From: Dyadobacter fermentans DSM 18053
Lineage (GTDB): Bacteria > Bacteroidota > Bacteroidia > Cytophagales > Spirosomataceae
Reading direction: 5' to 3'
NCBI RefSeq assembly: GCF_000023125.1
Contig: NC_013037.1
Coordinates: 5,558,501-5,622,500 of the forward strand
DNA: 64,000 nt
Shown here: positions 42,448 to 51,731 of the stretch, piece after piece
Position numbering within the stretch: position 1 is the stretch's first letter
Layout: each line of letters starts with the position of its first letter
Position numbers and translations under genes: made by a program
The notes under the pieces: model-generated
What the model saw: only the letters and a program-made list of their open reading frames with translations
What the model was told of the DNA's origin: nothing
Databases searched by the model: none

Positions 42448-43794
42448 ATGAGTTCTTTGACAATCGATAGGTGTTGGTTTTTGTTGATGCGAATTCTGCT
42501 ATGGTGTTTCGCACTCTGCAGTGCTTGCGATAGAAAAAATGTTCTTCCGGACGACAAGCCACGTATCCTGGAAATGGAAGTTGTGGGAATCGATAAAGAG
42601 GAAGTCGTCGTCGATCAAATAAAAAGAATGATTATCGTGGAATTACCCGATGAGATAAATCACCCATTGTTGTACACGAGGATTAAGTTGACAAAGGGAG
42701 CAGAGCTAGTAACCCGGCAGAATGCTGCACTCCCACCGGATACCGTTAGATACGGGTTTCAATTTAATCGTAAAGCGCCCTTGTCGATCGAGCTTGCAGA
42801 TGAATACAAGGGAAATAAATGTCCGATTGCTGGTGACGAATCATTTTCTATTAAAATGAAAAATTTTTTCGATGGATCCCCCGGCGAACTGCATTTGAAG
42901 CATCAGCTTGATCTGTCTGCTCCCGAAATTGTCATCAATAGTTGTCAGATTGCATTTAGTGATGGTCCATCTGACGAAAAATTCAATGTAAGCATACCCC
43001 TCCGATCCCGTATTGTACCCGGACCGTACAACATCTCTTTCCATAAGCAAAATGGCCGAATGGCAACCGCTTCAAAACCACTTATTTTAGATAAAGGGTC
43101 TATCCGACTGACGTGGACCGGTTATTTGTTGGAGCGTTCGATTAATGGAGCGCCAGTTAAGATCACCGGATTTAATTTGTATGAAAGCAGCAATCTGGCC
43201 ATCACCCTTACCGATGCCGATGGGAAAACGTACCAAACAAAACTGACAGGATATGACCCGTTCGGACAAAGTGTGACACTGCACCCTGACCGGAGCATCA
43301 GGGCAGGGTACTATACGCTGCAAGTGCTCACAAACGGGAAATTGGCATCCTATTATGATGGTGCGAGAACTTTTCAGAATTACCGATTTGCGGTGACTAA
43401 AACACCTCAACAGCCATTTATCATGATGTTTGAGGGGGCTGATATTAAGCATCACGAGTATTCAGATGTTTTTTTATACCGCGATAAACCATTGACTTTC
43501 GAAAAGGAAAGAGCTGCTGGGTATATGATGTGGGGTTTCGCGAATCGAAAAACTTCAATACTCTGGTTCGATGTAGAGATGGAGTCGATTACACAGCCTG
43601 GCTACGTTTCGCGAAAGTATATTGGAGTGAGAAATTTAGTTAAGTATCAGGAAGGGGTTGAAGAGCAATTGGAAGATCAAGCTTACCTAAACTGCCCGCC
43701 CGGGAAATACCGGATGCGTGTAGTCGTTACAAACCCCGAAACAAGGGAGGAGTATAAAAGCGAGCCATTTGAGCGTGTGGTGGAAATCAGGTGA
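42448..43794 (+). CDS. Lipoprotein of unknown function, third gene of accessory cluster
   Basis: A 448-residue predicted lipoprotein (lipobox ALCSAC, Cys27). The body is beta-rich, with several IPT/TIG- or Ig-like blocks (MEVVGIDKEEVVVDQIKRMI, GPYNISFHKQNGRM, VKITGFNLYESSNLAITLTD, AGYYTLQVLTNGKLASYYDG), so it probably is an extracellular or outer-membrane-facing multi-Ig protein. Additional cysteines occur in GNKCPIAG, INSCQIAF and LNCPPGK. It is 144 bases downstream of the DsbA-like gene. Codon and base usage are more AT-rich than in the RND operon next to it. No family recognised. Confidence 0.6.
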   Translation: MSSLTIDRCWFLLMRILLWCFALCSACDRKNVLPDDKPRILEMEVVGIDKEEVVVDQIKRMIIVELPDEINHPLLYTRIKLTKGAELVTRQNAALPPDTVRYGFQFNRKAPLSIELADEYKGNKCPIAGDESFSIKMKNFFDGSPGELHLKHQLDLSAPEIVINSCQIAFSDGPSDEKFNVSIPLRSRIVPGPYNISFHKQNGRMATASKPLILDKGSIRLTWTGYLLERSINGAPVKITGFNLYESSNLAITLTDADGKTYQTKLTGYDPFGQSVTLHPDRSIRAGYYTLQVLTNGKLASYYDGARTFQNYRFAVTKTPQQPFIMMFEGADIKHHEYSDVFLYRDKPLTFEKERAAGYMMWGFANRKTSILWFDVEMESITQPGYVSRKYIGVRNLVKYQEGVEEQLEDQAYLNCPPGKYRMRVVVTNPETREEYKSEPFERVVEIR

Positions 43795-43800
43795 GGTATA

Positions 43801-43830
43801 ACACCAGGAAGAGGTGGTTCTTCCTGGTGT
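43801..43830. terminator. Convergent hairpin between accessory cluster and RND operon
   Basis: Perfect 12-bp arms ACACCAGGAAGA (43801-43812) and TCTTCCTGGTGT (43819-43830), 6-base loop; no T-run, but the position between two convergent stops fits a bidirectional end. Confidence 0.6.
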
Positions 43831-43843
43831 AAATACGGAGATG

Positions 43844-45289
43844 TTATTCCCAGCCACCTCCCAAAGCCCGGTACAGCTCGACCAATGCCAGAAATTGTTC
43901 CTTCTGAACATTCGTGAGGTTCAGCTCTTCCTGCAACACGCCGCGTTGGGCGGTGATTACTTCGAGGTAGGAAGCATAGCCGGTCAGGAACAGGTCTTGT
44001 GACGTGGCGACGGCTTGTTGGAGTACTTCCACTTCCTGTCTTTTGAGCTCGCCGATTTCGCGGGTGTTTTCCAGCTTTTTCAGGCTCGTGCTTACCTCGC
44101 TGAAACCAGTCAGAACGGATTTGTTATAGGCGTAAAGCGCTTCCAGGCTGGCGGCTTCGGCGCGTTTTTGTCCGGCTTTTAATGCCTTCCGGTTGATCAG
44201 CGGGGCGGTGAGGCCGCCGAGGGCGCTGTACGCGAGAGATCCCGACGAGAAGAGCAGGTTACTTTTAAATGCATTGAAACCCAGAAAAGCCGTAATGTTC
44301 AGCGACGGGAGCAGCGCCAACTGAGCGGCTTGCTGTTCGGAATAGTTCGCGAGCAGTTCCAGCTGGGCCTGCTGGATGTCTGGTCTTCTGCGCAGCATTT
44401 GCGCCGGTACACCAGCGCTGATCGACTGTGGAACGGCCTGCCCCATAGCGCTGCTTCTCGTAACAGGCTGCGGGAAACGGCCTGCGAGCAGGTTTACATT
44501 GTTTTCGATTTCAACCACCTGCTGGCGCACTTCGTATTCCAGGCTGCGCGTGTTGAGTAACTGTGCCGTAAGCTGCTGCACGCCGAGTTCGTTGGCGCGG
44601 CCGGCTTCCTTCTGGATTTTGATCGTTTCTACCGCCGATTCCTGCAAGTCGATGTTCTTCTGAATGATGTCCAATTCGGTGTCCAGCGCCAGCAATTCGT
44701 AGTAGGAACGTGCGATTTCAGCTATCAGGCCGGTTACGATCGCCTGGCGGCCTTTTTCGCTTGCCAGGAAACGCGTGTATGCAGCTTTCTTCTGGTTTTT
44801 GAGTTTACCCCAAATATCAATTTCCCACGAACTTCTCAACCCCAGGAAGTAATCGGGCAGGAAAGGGGCGGGGAGACGCCGGTCGTCGTCGAGATTGCTG
44901 GAGAAGTTGGTATCATAGTTACCTACGCCGTCCATCGTGTAATCCCCGAACTTGCGACCGCCGCCCGACACATCGCCGGTCACGGAGGGTAGCATTGCGC
45001 CGTGGGCGATCATGATGTTGGTTCTGGCCATTTCAATGCGCTGGACGGCCATTTTGAGGTCGAGGTTGTTCTGCAAAGCGGTGTCGATCAACGCGACCAG
45101 GTGCTGGTCGTTGAAGAACGTTTTCCATTGCAGCGAAGCAACGCCCGTGGAATCGGCCTGCCCCGCGAAGGTTTCCGGTGTTTTGATCTGTGCGCGCTGC
45201 TCGACGGGTTGCGTCAGTTTACAACCCGATACGGTGATCAGGATTGCAGGGAATAGCAAACCGTATATATGCTTGAAATTTCTTTTCAT
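43844..45289 (-). CDS. RND efflux outer-membrane lipoprotein (TolC/NodT family)
   Basis: Outer-membrane channel of a tripartite efflux pump, 481 residues from ATG 45289 (a TTG one codon earlier is not needed). Lipobox ITVSGC near residue 23. Two OEP repeats are seen: an N-terminal one with DTALQNNLDLKMAVQRIEMARTNI and a C-terminal one with LRRRPDIQQAQLELLANYSEQQAAQLALLPSLNI, the latter diagnostic for the NodT/OprM type. Last gene of the adaptor-permease-channel operon, 64 bases after the permease. Confidence 0.92.
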   Translation of the reverse strand: MKRNFKHIYGLLFPAILITVSGCKLTQPVEQRAQIKTPETFAGQADSTGVASLQWKTFFNDQHLVALIDTALQNNLDLKMAVQRIEMARTNIMIAHGAMLPSVTGDVSGGGRKFGDYTMDGVGNYDTNFSSNLDDDRRLPAPFLPDYFLGLRSSWEIDIWGKLKNQKKAAYTRFLASEKGRQAIVTGLIAEIARSYYELLALDTELDIIQKNIDLQESAVETIKIQKEAGRANELGVQQLTAQLLNTRSLEYEVRQQVVEIENNVNLLAGRFPQPVTRSSAMGQAVPQSISAGVPAQMLRRRPDIQQAQLELLANYSEQQAAQLALLPSLNITAFLGFNAFKSNLLFSSGSLAYSALGGLTAPLINRKALKAGQKRAEAASLEALYAYNKSVLTGFSEVSTSLKKLENTREIGELKRQEVEVLQQAVATSQDLFLTGYASYLEVITAQRGVLQEELNLTNVQKEQFLALVELYRALGGGWE

Positions 45290-45356
45290 CAATATTGAAT
45301 GTGATTTGAATGGCCGCGGAGCACGCCCCGCGGCCGGAACTGAACGTAGAGGGGGC

Positions 45357-48300
45357 TTAGTGCAGCATTGCCTCTTCCTCCGTCGCCACTACCGGAGGGG
45401 GTGTTTTTTTCTCCCTGGCCATGCCCGCGAATACCACATACAAGCCCGGAATGATGATCACCCCGAAAATGGTACCGATGAGCATCCCGCCGGCAGCCGC
45501 AGCCCCGATGGACCGGTTCCCGATTGCTCCTGCACCTGAGGCCATTACGAGCGGGATAAGTCCCGCGACGAATGCAAAAGAGGTCATCAGGATCGGACGC
45601 AGACGTTCCGTGGCACCTTCCAGCACCGCCTCGATCACCGTTCGGCCTTCTTTCTGCCGGATAATGGCGTATTCAACGATCAGGATCGCGTTTTTACCTA
45701 AAAGACCAATTAGCATGACCAGGGAAACCTGTGCGTAAATGTTGTTCTCCAATCCCATCAGTTTCAATGCAAGGAATGCACCGAACACCCCTGTGGGCAA
45801 GGAAAGGATTACCGGCAGCGGTAGCAGGAAACTTTCATACTGTGCCGCTAGCAACAGGTACACGAATATGAGACAGATCGCGAAGATGAACACAGCCTGG
45901 TTGCCCGACAGGATTTCTTCACGCGTCATACCCGACCAGTCGTAGGTGTAACCTTTCGGAAGGCTGGTAGCCGCTACGCGCTCCACTGCTTTAATGGCGT
46001 CACCGCTACTGAAACCGGGCGCAGCGTCACCGTTGATCATCGCCGACGTGTACATATTGTAACGCGTGAGCAGCTCAGGGCCGTATACCCTTTCAAGTCG
46101 GATGAATGTCGAGAACGGCACCATTTCGCCCCGGTTGTTTTTGACATACAATTTGAGAATGTCTTCCGGGTTTTTACGAAAGCTCGCATCGGCTTGCACC
46201 ATTACCTTGTACATCTGCCCGAAACGGATGAAGTTGGATGCGTAGTAGCTACCGATCATCGTTTGGAGCGTGCTCATTGCGACGTCGATGGAAACGCCTT
46301 TTTTGGCTGCAATATCCGAATCGACGTGGATCAGGTATTGCGGGAAGCTCGCATCGAAGCTACTGAATGCCGCAGCGATCTCGGGCGTGGCCATGAGGTC
46401 TTTGACAAACTTATTGGTGACCTCGGCCGTTTTTTGAAGGTCTTCGTTACCGGAGCGGTCCTGCAAGCGCAGCTCGAAACCGGAAGAGTTACCAAACCCG
46501 GGCACGGTAGGAGGCGGGAAGAACTGGATCTCCGCATCTTTAATGTGCTTGGTTTTGGCTTCCATTTCCCTGATAATGTCCTGCACCGAAACGCTCCGCT
46601 GATCCCAGGGTTTCAGGTTGATCATCGCCATACCGTACGACGAACCGGCCGATTCGGTGAGAAGGCTGTAACCCGATAGTGAGGATACCGATTCGACGGC
46701 TTCGAGGCTCTCCGCTACTTTTTGGATCTCATCCAGCACCACCTCGGTCCGTTCGACGGTTGCGCCTACGGGCGTCGTTACGTTCACGTTGATTACGCCC
46801 TGGTCTTCGGTAGGGATAAATCCGCTCGGGAGAATGGTGTTAATGCCAAATGTAGCTACACAGAAACCGATGAGCAATCCGATCGTAATCATCCGGCGGC
46901 CCACGATCGCGGTCAGCAGTTTGCGGTAACCGCTCTGAACGCCGTTATAGCCTTTATTGAACCCGTTGAAAAATCTTGTCAGAGGATTGTTTTTTACAGG
47001 CTGCCCGTGGGTATTCTTCAACATCAGCGCACATAATGCCGGCGTGAGCGTAAGGGCATTGATACCCGATATGACAATGGAAATGGCGAGGGTGATCGAA
47101 AATTGCCGGTAGAATATCCCGACCGGCCCGGACATGAATGCCACCGGTACGAATACGGCCGACATTACCAGCGTGATCGCGATGATTGCGCCACTCATTT
47201 CCTTCATCGATTCGATGGTCGCCTCGTAGGCGTTCAGGTGCTTTTCGGCCATCTTGGCGTGCACTGCCTCGACGACCACAATGGCATTATCGACGACAAT
47301 ACCAATTGCAAGTACCAATGCAAAAAGCGTAAGCAGGTTAATCGAGAATCCAAACAGCTGCATGAAAGCAAACGTACCGACCAATGCCACCGGCACCGCC
47401 AGGGCCGGGATCAGCGTGGAGCGGAAGTCCTGCAAAAACAAATACACAATGAGGATTACGAGAATAAATGCCTCGATGAGCGTGCGAATAACCTCGTGAA
47501 TGGAGGCATCGAGGAAGCGCGAAACGTCGTAGGAAACGAAATAATCCATTCCGGGAGGGAATGTTGCGCCTTTCAGTTCGGCTACTTTATCCTTGATATT
47601 CTGGATTACTTCCTGCGCATTGGAACCGGGGCGCTGCTTGATCATGATCGAAGCCGATGGGCGCCCGTTCGATTTCGATGCCATATCATATTCCAAAGTA
47701 CCGAATTCGATCTTGGCGACGTCTTTCAGTTTCAGAATGGAACCGTCGGGGTTCGAGCGGAGCACGATATTCTCGTACTGAGCAGGTTCGAACAGTTTTC
47801 CGGTGTATTTCAAAACATATTGCAATACATTCTTTTCACGGCCGGAGCTCACACCGGTTTTACCTGGTGCCGCTACCACGTTCTGGTCGCGGATGGCCTG
47901 GATCACCTCGTCAGCGGAGACATTGTAGCTGTTCATACGATCCGGTTCCAGCCATACGCGCATGGAGTAGTCTTTGCTACCCATAATTTGCGCGCGGCCC
48001 ACGCCGTCGATCCTTTTCAGCTCTTTGAGGATATTGATATCGGCGAAGTTGTACACAAAATCCTCGCCTACGGTGGTGTCGGAGCTCATGATATCGAGGT
48101 ACATGAGCATACTGTTTACCTCTTTTTCCGTGGTTACACCGGCCTTGATTACCTCTTCGGGAAGTTCGTCAATAACCGTCTGAACGCGGTTTTGCACGTT
48201 CACCGCGGCAAGGTCGGGGTCCACGCCGACATTAAATGAAATATTGATGGTGGTAACACCGTCGTTACCGGACACGCTGGTCATGTAAGTCATGCCGGGC

Positions 48301-48515
48301 ACCCCGTTGATCGCCTTTTCGAGCGGTACGGCCACGGCATCAACGCACACCTCGGCATTGGCACCGGTGTAGGTGGCCGTTACGACCACCGACGGCGGTA
48401 CGATATCGGGAAACTGGGATACGGGTAGTTCCAGCACAGCCAGAACGCCGAGTAGGGTTATAAAGATAGAAATGACCAGCGAGAGCACTGGCCGCTCAAT
48501 GAATTTTTGAAACAT
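45357..48515 (-). CDS. RND-family efflux permease (AcrB/HAE1 type)
   Basis: Proton-driven multidrug transporter of 1052 residues, twelve membrane segments and two large periplasmic loops. N-terminus MFQKFIERPVLSLVISIFI is typical; PLEKAINGVPGMTYMTS belongs to the porter domain; the proton-relay segment LVLAIGIVVDNAIVVVEAV has the Asp pair of TM4; and the second half has LVMLIGLLGKNAILIVEYA. These features put it in the hydrophobe/amphiphile efflux class rather than the metal class. Middle gene of the operon, 29 bases after the adaptor. Confidence 0.95.
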   Translation of the reverse strand: MFQKFIERPVLSLVISIFITLLGVLAVLELPVSQFPDIVPPSVVVTATYTGANAEVCVDAVAVPLEKAINGVPGMTYMTSVSGNDGVTTINISFNVGVDPDLAAVNVQNRVQTVIDELPEEVIKAGVTTEKEVNSMLMYLDIMSSDTTVGEDFVYNFADINILKELKRIDGVGRAQIMGSKDYSMRVWLEPDRMNSYNVSADEVIQAIRDQNVVAAPGKTGVSSGREKNVLQYVLKYTGKLFEPAQYENIVLRSNPDGSILKLKDVAKIEFGTLEYDMASKSNGRPSASIMIKQRPGSNAQEVIQNIKDKVAELKGATFPPGMDYFVSYDVSRFLDASIHEVIRTLIEAFILVILIVYLFLQDFRSTLIPALAVPVALVGTFAFMQLFGFSINLLTLFALVLAIGIVVDNAIVVVEAVHAKMAEKHLNAYEATIESMKEMSGAIIAITLVMSAVFVPVAFMSGPVGIFYRQFSITLAISIVISGINALTLTPALCALMLKNTHGQPVKNNPLTRFFNGFNKGYNGVQSGYRKLLTAIVGRRMITIGLLIGFCVATFGINTILPSGFIPTEDQGVINVNVTTPVGATVERTEVVLDEIQKVAESLEAVESVSSLSGYSLLTESAGSSYGMAMINLKPWDQRSVSVQDIIREMEAKTKHIKDAEIQFFPPPTVPGFGNSSGFELRLQDRSGNEDLQKTAEVTNKFVKDLMATPEIAAAFSSFDASFPQYLIHVDSDIAAKKGVSIDVAMSTLQTMIGSYYASNFIRFGQMYKVMVQADASFRKNPEDILKLYVKNNRGEMVPFSTFIRLERVYGPELLTRYNMYTSAMINGDAAPGFSSGDAIKAVERVAATSLPKGYTYDWSGMTREEILSGNQAVFIFAICLIFVYLLLAAQYESFLLPLPVILSLPTGVFGAFLALKLMGLENNIYAQVSLVMLIGLLGKNAILIVEYAIIRQKEGRTVIEAVLEGATERLRPILMTSFAFVAGLIPLVMASGAGAIGNRSIGAAAAGGMLIGTIFGVIIIPGLYVVFAGMAREKKTPPPVVATEEEAMLH

Positions 48516-48544
48516 AATCTACAATTCAAGTGGGAGAACAAATG

Positions 48545-49696
48545 CTACCGCGAGGTAAGCTCGATTTTTTCGGTCGGTACGTCGGTGCTGTCAACCGTTA
48601 CATTCTTGGGATTGATGGTAGCACCATCCCGCAATGATTGAAGACCTTCGTAAACGATCGTTTCTCCGGGTTCGAGGCCCGATTTCACCACGTAAAAAGT
48701 AGATAGCCGCGACTGCGGTACGAAACTGCGGGTTTTGACCTTATTGTCTTTGCCCAATACATACACAAAGTTCTTATCCTGAATCTCGAACGCCGCTTTC
48801 TGCGGGATCAGGATTGCATTTTCCACCGTGTTGGTCAGGCGGATCGTTCCGGTTGAACCGTGTTTCAGCAGTTTTTCAGGGTTCGAAAAGCGTGCGCGGA
48901 ATGCGATGGAGCCTGTTCCTTCGTCGAATGCACCTTCCATGGTTTCAATGGTTCCTTTGTGTTTGAAAAAGGAGCCATCTGCAAGTTCAAGCTCTACGAC
49001 CGCGTTTTTAGTGGCCGCATTTCCTCTTGTTTTAATGTATTCCAGGTATTCGTTTTCAGAAACATTGAAATAAGCATACACCGTTTTGGTGTCCGACAGC
49101 GTCGTGAGCAATGTTCCTTCGTCGATGAGGCTGCCCATTTTGTGCGGAAGACGGTCGACGACGCCGTCGAAAGGCGCGCGGATTACCGTGTAAGCGAGCT
49201 GAATAGCCGCATTCGATTTCTCGGATTTGGCTTCCTCTATTTTCGCATTGGCCGCTGCGAGCTTGGCCTGCGCCACGTCGAGTTCGGTTTTGGAAACGAC
49301 ATTTTTATCAACCAGTAATTTCACCCGCTTCACTTCCAGCTCGGCACCTTTGGCTTCGGCAATGGCGCTTTGCAGGTTCGCTTTGGCCTTGGCGAGTTGC
49401 GCTTCGTATTCTTCGTTATTGATCCGGAAGAGCGTCTGGCCTTTTTTTACCTCCTTACCTTCATCCACATATATTTCTTCGAGGTATCCCTTCACGCGGG
49501 CATAGATCTCTACGTTCCGCACGGCATGGATGTCGCCCACGTACTCGCGGTGCAATGAGGTTTTTTGGGGCCTGAGTTCCGTTACGGGGATGGTCGGAAC
49601 ACTGTCTTTCGACTCCGATAGCGTCTCACTTTTGGAAGCGCAGCCGTATGCGAAAACGCTTATGAGCAAAAGGAGCGGCCATTTTAAATTTTTCAT
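48545..49696 (-). CDS. RND efflux periplasmic adaptor (AcrA/MexA type) lipoprotein
   Basis: Membrane-fusion protein of 383 residues. The frame is open far upstream, but ATG 49696 gives MKNLKWPLLLLISVFAYGC, a lipoprotein signal with lipid Cys at position 19. Domains in order: barrel-sandwich/lipoyl half (GDIHAVRNVEIYARVKGYLEEI), coiled-coil hairpin about residues 100-165 (AKANLQSAIAEAKGAELEVKR, LDVAQAKLAAANAKIEEAK), and the second lipoyl half (AYTVIRAPFDGVVDRL). First gene of the pump operon. Confidence 0.93.
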   Translation of the reverse strand: MKNLKWPLLLLISVFAYGCASKSETLSESKDSVPTIPVTELRPQKTSLHREYVGDIHAVRNVEIYARVKGYLEEIYVDEGKEVKKGQTLFRINNEEYEAQLAKAKANLQSAIAEAKGAELEVKRVKLLVDKNVVSKTELDVAQAKLAAANAKIEEAKSEKSNAAIQLAYTVIRAPFDGVVDRLPHKMGSLIDEGTLLTTLSDTKTVYAYFNVSENEYLEYIKTRGNAATKNAVVELELADGSFFKHKGTIETMEGAFDEGTGSIAFRARFSNPEKLLKHGSTGTIRLTNTVENAILIPQKAAFEIQDKNFVYVLGKDNKVKTRSFVPQSRLSTFYVVKSGLEPGETIVYEGLQSLRDGATINPKNVTVDSTDVPTEKIELTSR

Positions 49697-49750
49697 GATG
49701 ATGCGTTTGTATAAAATTGGTTGGCGGTAATGCAAGAGAATAGGAATAGC

Positions 49751-49779
49751 CCTTTGACTGTCCCGAAGGGCAGCAAAGG
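49751..49779 (-). other. Hairpin in the RND operon upstream region
   Basis: Left arm 49751-49764 and right arm 49768-49779 pair over 12 positions (CCTTTG/CAAAGG ends) with two bulged bases and a 3-base loop, 55-83 bases before the adaptor ATG. A 7-of-8 match to the -7 element (TTCCTTTG on minus, 49774-49781) overlaps it, so it may be an operator. Confidence 0.35.
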
Positions 49780-49881
49780 AATAGCAGTAATGTCCGGAAT
49801 GAGCCCGCGTGTGCACGAATGCACGGCATGGCTGTCCGTCAGCTATAAAAATTGGGGATTAAAAGAACGCTTGCGGCGAGT

Positions 49882-50301
49882 TCAAAATGGGCAGAGCCGA
49901 TGGAGAAAGCTGTAATAATCAGGCAGCGTGGTTTCTCCATTACTCACGGGAAGTAGTTGTACGGATTCCCTGACAACTTTGGGAATTCTGGTAATCTCAT
50001 ATTGCGGCACCGCCTGGGAAACCAGCGTGAGGAACCGGTAAGTGGAATGCCGGTGGCTCAGCAGATCGGATAGTGTTTCCTTCCATTCGACCTCATCGGC
50101 CCGGACGATCGTTTCGTTTTTGCAGATCGTGTCGTCGATTAACACAATATCACCCGTGCCCGACCGATCTTCGACGGCAAAGGGCGAAAACGCCTCCGTT
50201 CCGATGTCAATCTTGCACGCGAAAGCCCTGTGCTGCCCGAAAAGCAGCGAAAAAGCAAATTGCGTTAGCCAGAAAAACAATACAAAAGTTCTTTTTGTCA
50301 T
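49882..50301 (-). CDS. Secreted protein of unknown function
   Basis: A 139-residue protein with a signal peptide (FVLFFWLTQFAFSLLFGQHRAFA). The mature part has two to three cysteines (FACKID, TICKNET, HRLCPF) and little else recognisable: IVLIDDTICKNETIVRADEVEWKETLSDLL, FLTLVSQAVPQYEITRIPKVV. No neighbours in the same direction nearby. I do not recognise a family. Confidence 0.5.
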   Translation of the reverse strand: MTKRTFVLFFWLTQFAFSLLFGQHRAFACKIDIGTEAFSPFAVEDRSGTGDIVLIDDTICKNETIVRADEVEWKETLSDLLSHRHSTYRFLTLVSQAVPQYEITRIPKVVRESVQLLPVSNGETTLPDYYSFLHRLCPF

Positions 50302-50641
50302 GATGCTGATAGCAATCAGTTCATTAAAAAATTCATACTTTTATAATGAATCCAAGAATGAATGGAACTATAAAAACGGAAATGTGATACAATCGGGCAA
50401 TAGTTCAAATATAACGTTTCAAATGTAGATTGCAAACCTTATTGAATGTTAATGAACGTTAACACAATTGCCATCACATTGAAACTCAAAAAATTATGCC
50501 GGTGAATTGTAATCAAAAAAACCGTTTGATGTTTCATCCGTGACAATCGGAAAGTGTAGTTTTCGAATGGCTGCATCTGTCTGATAAAAAATGTATCTTT
50601 AAACTGGCCTCATCCCGGGGAGAAAACGCAACGATGCAGCC
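50302..50641. other. Divergent intergenic region, AT-rich, no gene seen
   Basis: 340 bases between the secreted hypothetical (minus) and the GNAT-SRPBCC gene (plus). It has an inverted repeat TGTTAA-TGAACG-TTAACA at 50447-50464, and a 7-of-8 match to the -7 element (TATCTTTA, 50594-50601) 41 bases before the GNAT start. No convincing small frame or structured RNA. Confidence 0.6.
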
Positions 50642-51685
50642 ATGGCCGTGCTACCTATCCATACCGAACATTTTGTACTCACGAAGATGACGGCCGGAGA
50701 CGGTGACAAGTATTTTCGGCTCAGCAATAATGCCAATGTCATGAAATTCGTGACCGGCTACTCGCTCACCCGCGAGGAGTCGGACCAGATGCTGGCAGGC
50801 TTCCTGGCCGAGCACGGCGCAGATACTTACCTGGGCAGGTATCTGATCGAGGACAGGTTTTCCGGCGAGCTGATCGGCGCGGCCAAGCTCGATAAGGTTG
50901 GGGCGGCGATCGAGATCGGGTATCGGGTAATGGAGGAATTCTGGGGGCGGGGCGTGGCTACGGAGATTGCCAGCGGGCTGATCCGGTTTTCGAAGCATGT
51001 GCTCAAAGCCCGCGATGTGATCGCGTTTGTGAATGTCAATAACGCAGCGTCCATCAGGGTGCTGGAAAAGGCCGGTATGATCAATACCGAGACGATAGAA
51101 GATCTTGACGAAGTCAAGTACAGGTTTAATTATTCACCCAAAAATACCTCTTCTATGAAAAAAGTGCTCTACGTTGTACTGGGACTCATTGCGCTGGTCC
51201 TCATTGCCGCTTTCATTTTGCCCAAAGAGTATGCCGTCGAACGGGACATTACGATCGCCAGGCCGAAAGCGCAGGTTTTTGAATATGTGAAATCGCTGAG
51301 AAAGCAAAACGACTGGAGTGTATGGGCGCGCCGCGATCCCAATATGCGCCAGAACTTTTCCGGGACGGACGGAACGGTCGGGTTCGTTTCGATGTGGGAG
51401 GGGAACGATGAAGTAGGGAAAGGAGAGCAGGAAATCACGAGGATCGACGAGGGCAAAAGGGTGGATACCCAGCTGCGGTTTCTGAAACCGTTCGAGAGCA
51501 CCAGCGATGCCTACATCCTTACCGAGGCCATTGATTCGACGTCTACCCGCGTTCGCTGGGGTTTTACAGGCAAAATGCCGATTCCGATGAACCTGATGCT
51601 TCCGATCATGAATATCGAAGAAGCAATCGGGAAGGATTTCCAGGATGGGCTGACCAATCTGAAAGGAATACTCGAAAAACAATGA
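50642..51685 (+). CDS. GNAT acetyltransferase fused to an SRPBCC (START-like) domain
   Basis: A 347-residue protein in one open frame. Residues 1-160 are a RimJ/RimL-type GNAT acetyltransferase (TEHFVLTKMTAGDGDKYFRL, IEIGYRVMEEFWGRGVATEIA, NVNNAASIRVLEKAGMINTE). Then comes a short linker SPKNTSS and, at Met172, a second part that looks exactly like a free-standing SRPBCC protein: a membrane helix (VLYVVLGLIALVLIAAFIL), then ITIARPKAQVFEYVKSLRKQ and EGKRVDTQLRFLKPFESTSDAY. The internal ATG at 51155 could also be a start. The usual state is two separate genes, so this is a fusion or a lost stop codon. Confidence 0.8.
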   Translation: MAVLPIHTEHFVLTKMTAGDGDKYFRLSNNANVMKFVTGYSLTREESDQMLAGFLAEHGADTYLGRYLIEDRFSGELIGAAKLDKVGAAIEIGYRVMEEFWGRGVATEIASGLIRFSKHVLKARDVIAFVNVNNAASIRVLEKAGMINTETIEDLDEVKYRFNYSPKNTSSMKKVLYVVLGLIALVLIAAFILPKEYAVERDITIARPKAQVFEYVKSLRKQNDWSVWARRDPNMRQNFSGTDGTVGFVSMWEGNDEVGKGEQEITRIDEGKRVDTQLRFLKPFESTSDAYILTEAIDSTSTRVRWGFTGKMPIPMNLMLPIMNIEEAIGKDFQDGLTNLKGILEKQ

Positions 51686-51731
51686 GGAAACCATCCGGCA
51701 CGCCGCCCGGATTGGAACAATACCGCAACTT

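Noticed and set aside
47103..48239. 378-residue open frame opposite the RND permease
   Set aside because: Low-complexity His/Asp/Arg composition with no family signal; sense strand is a textbook AcrB.
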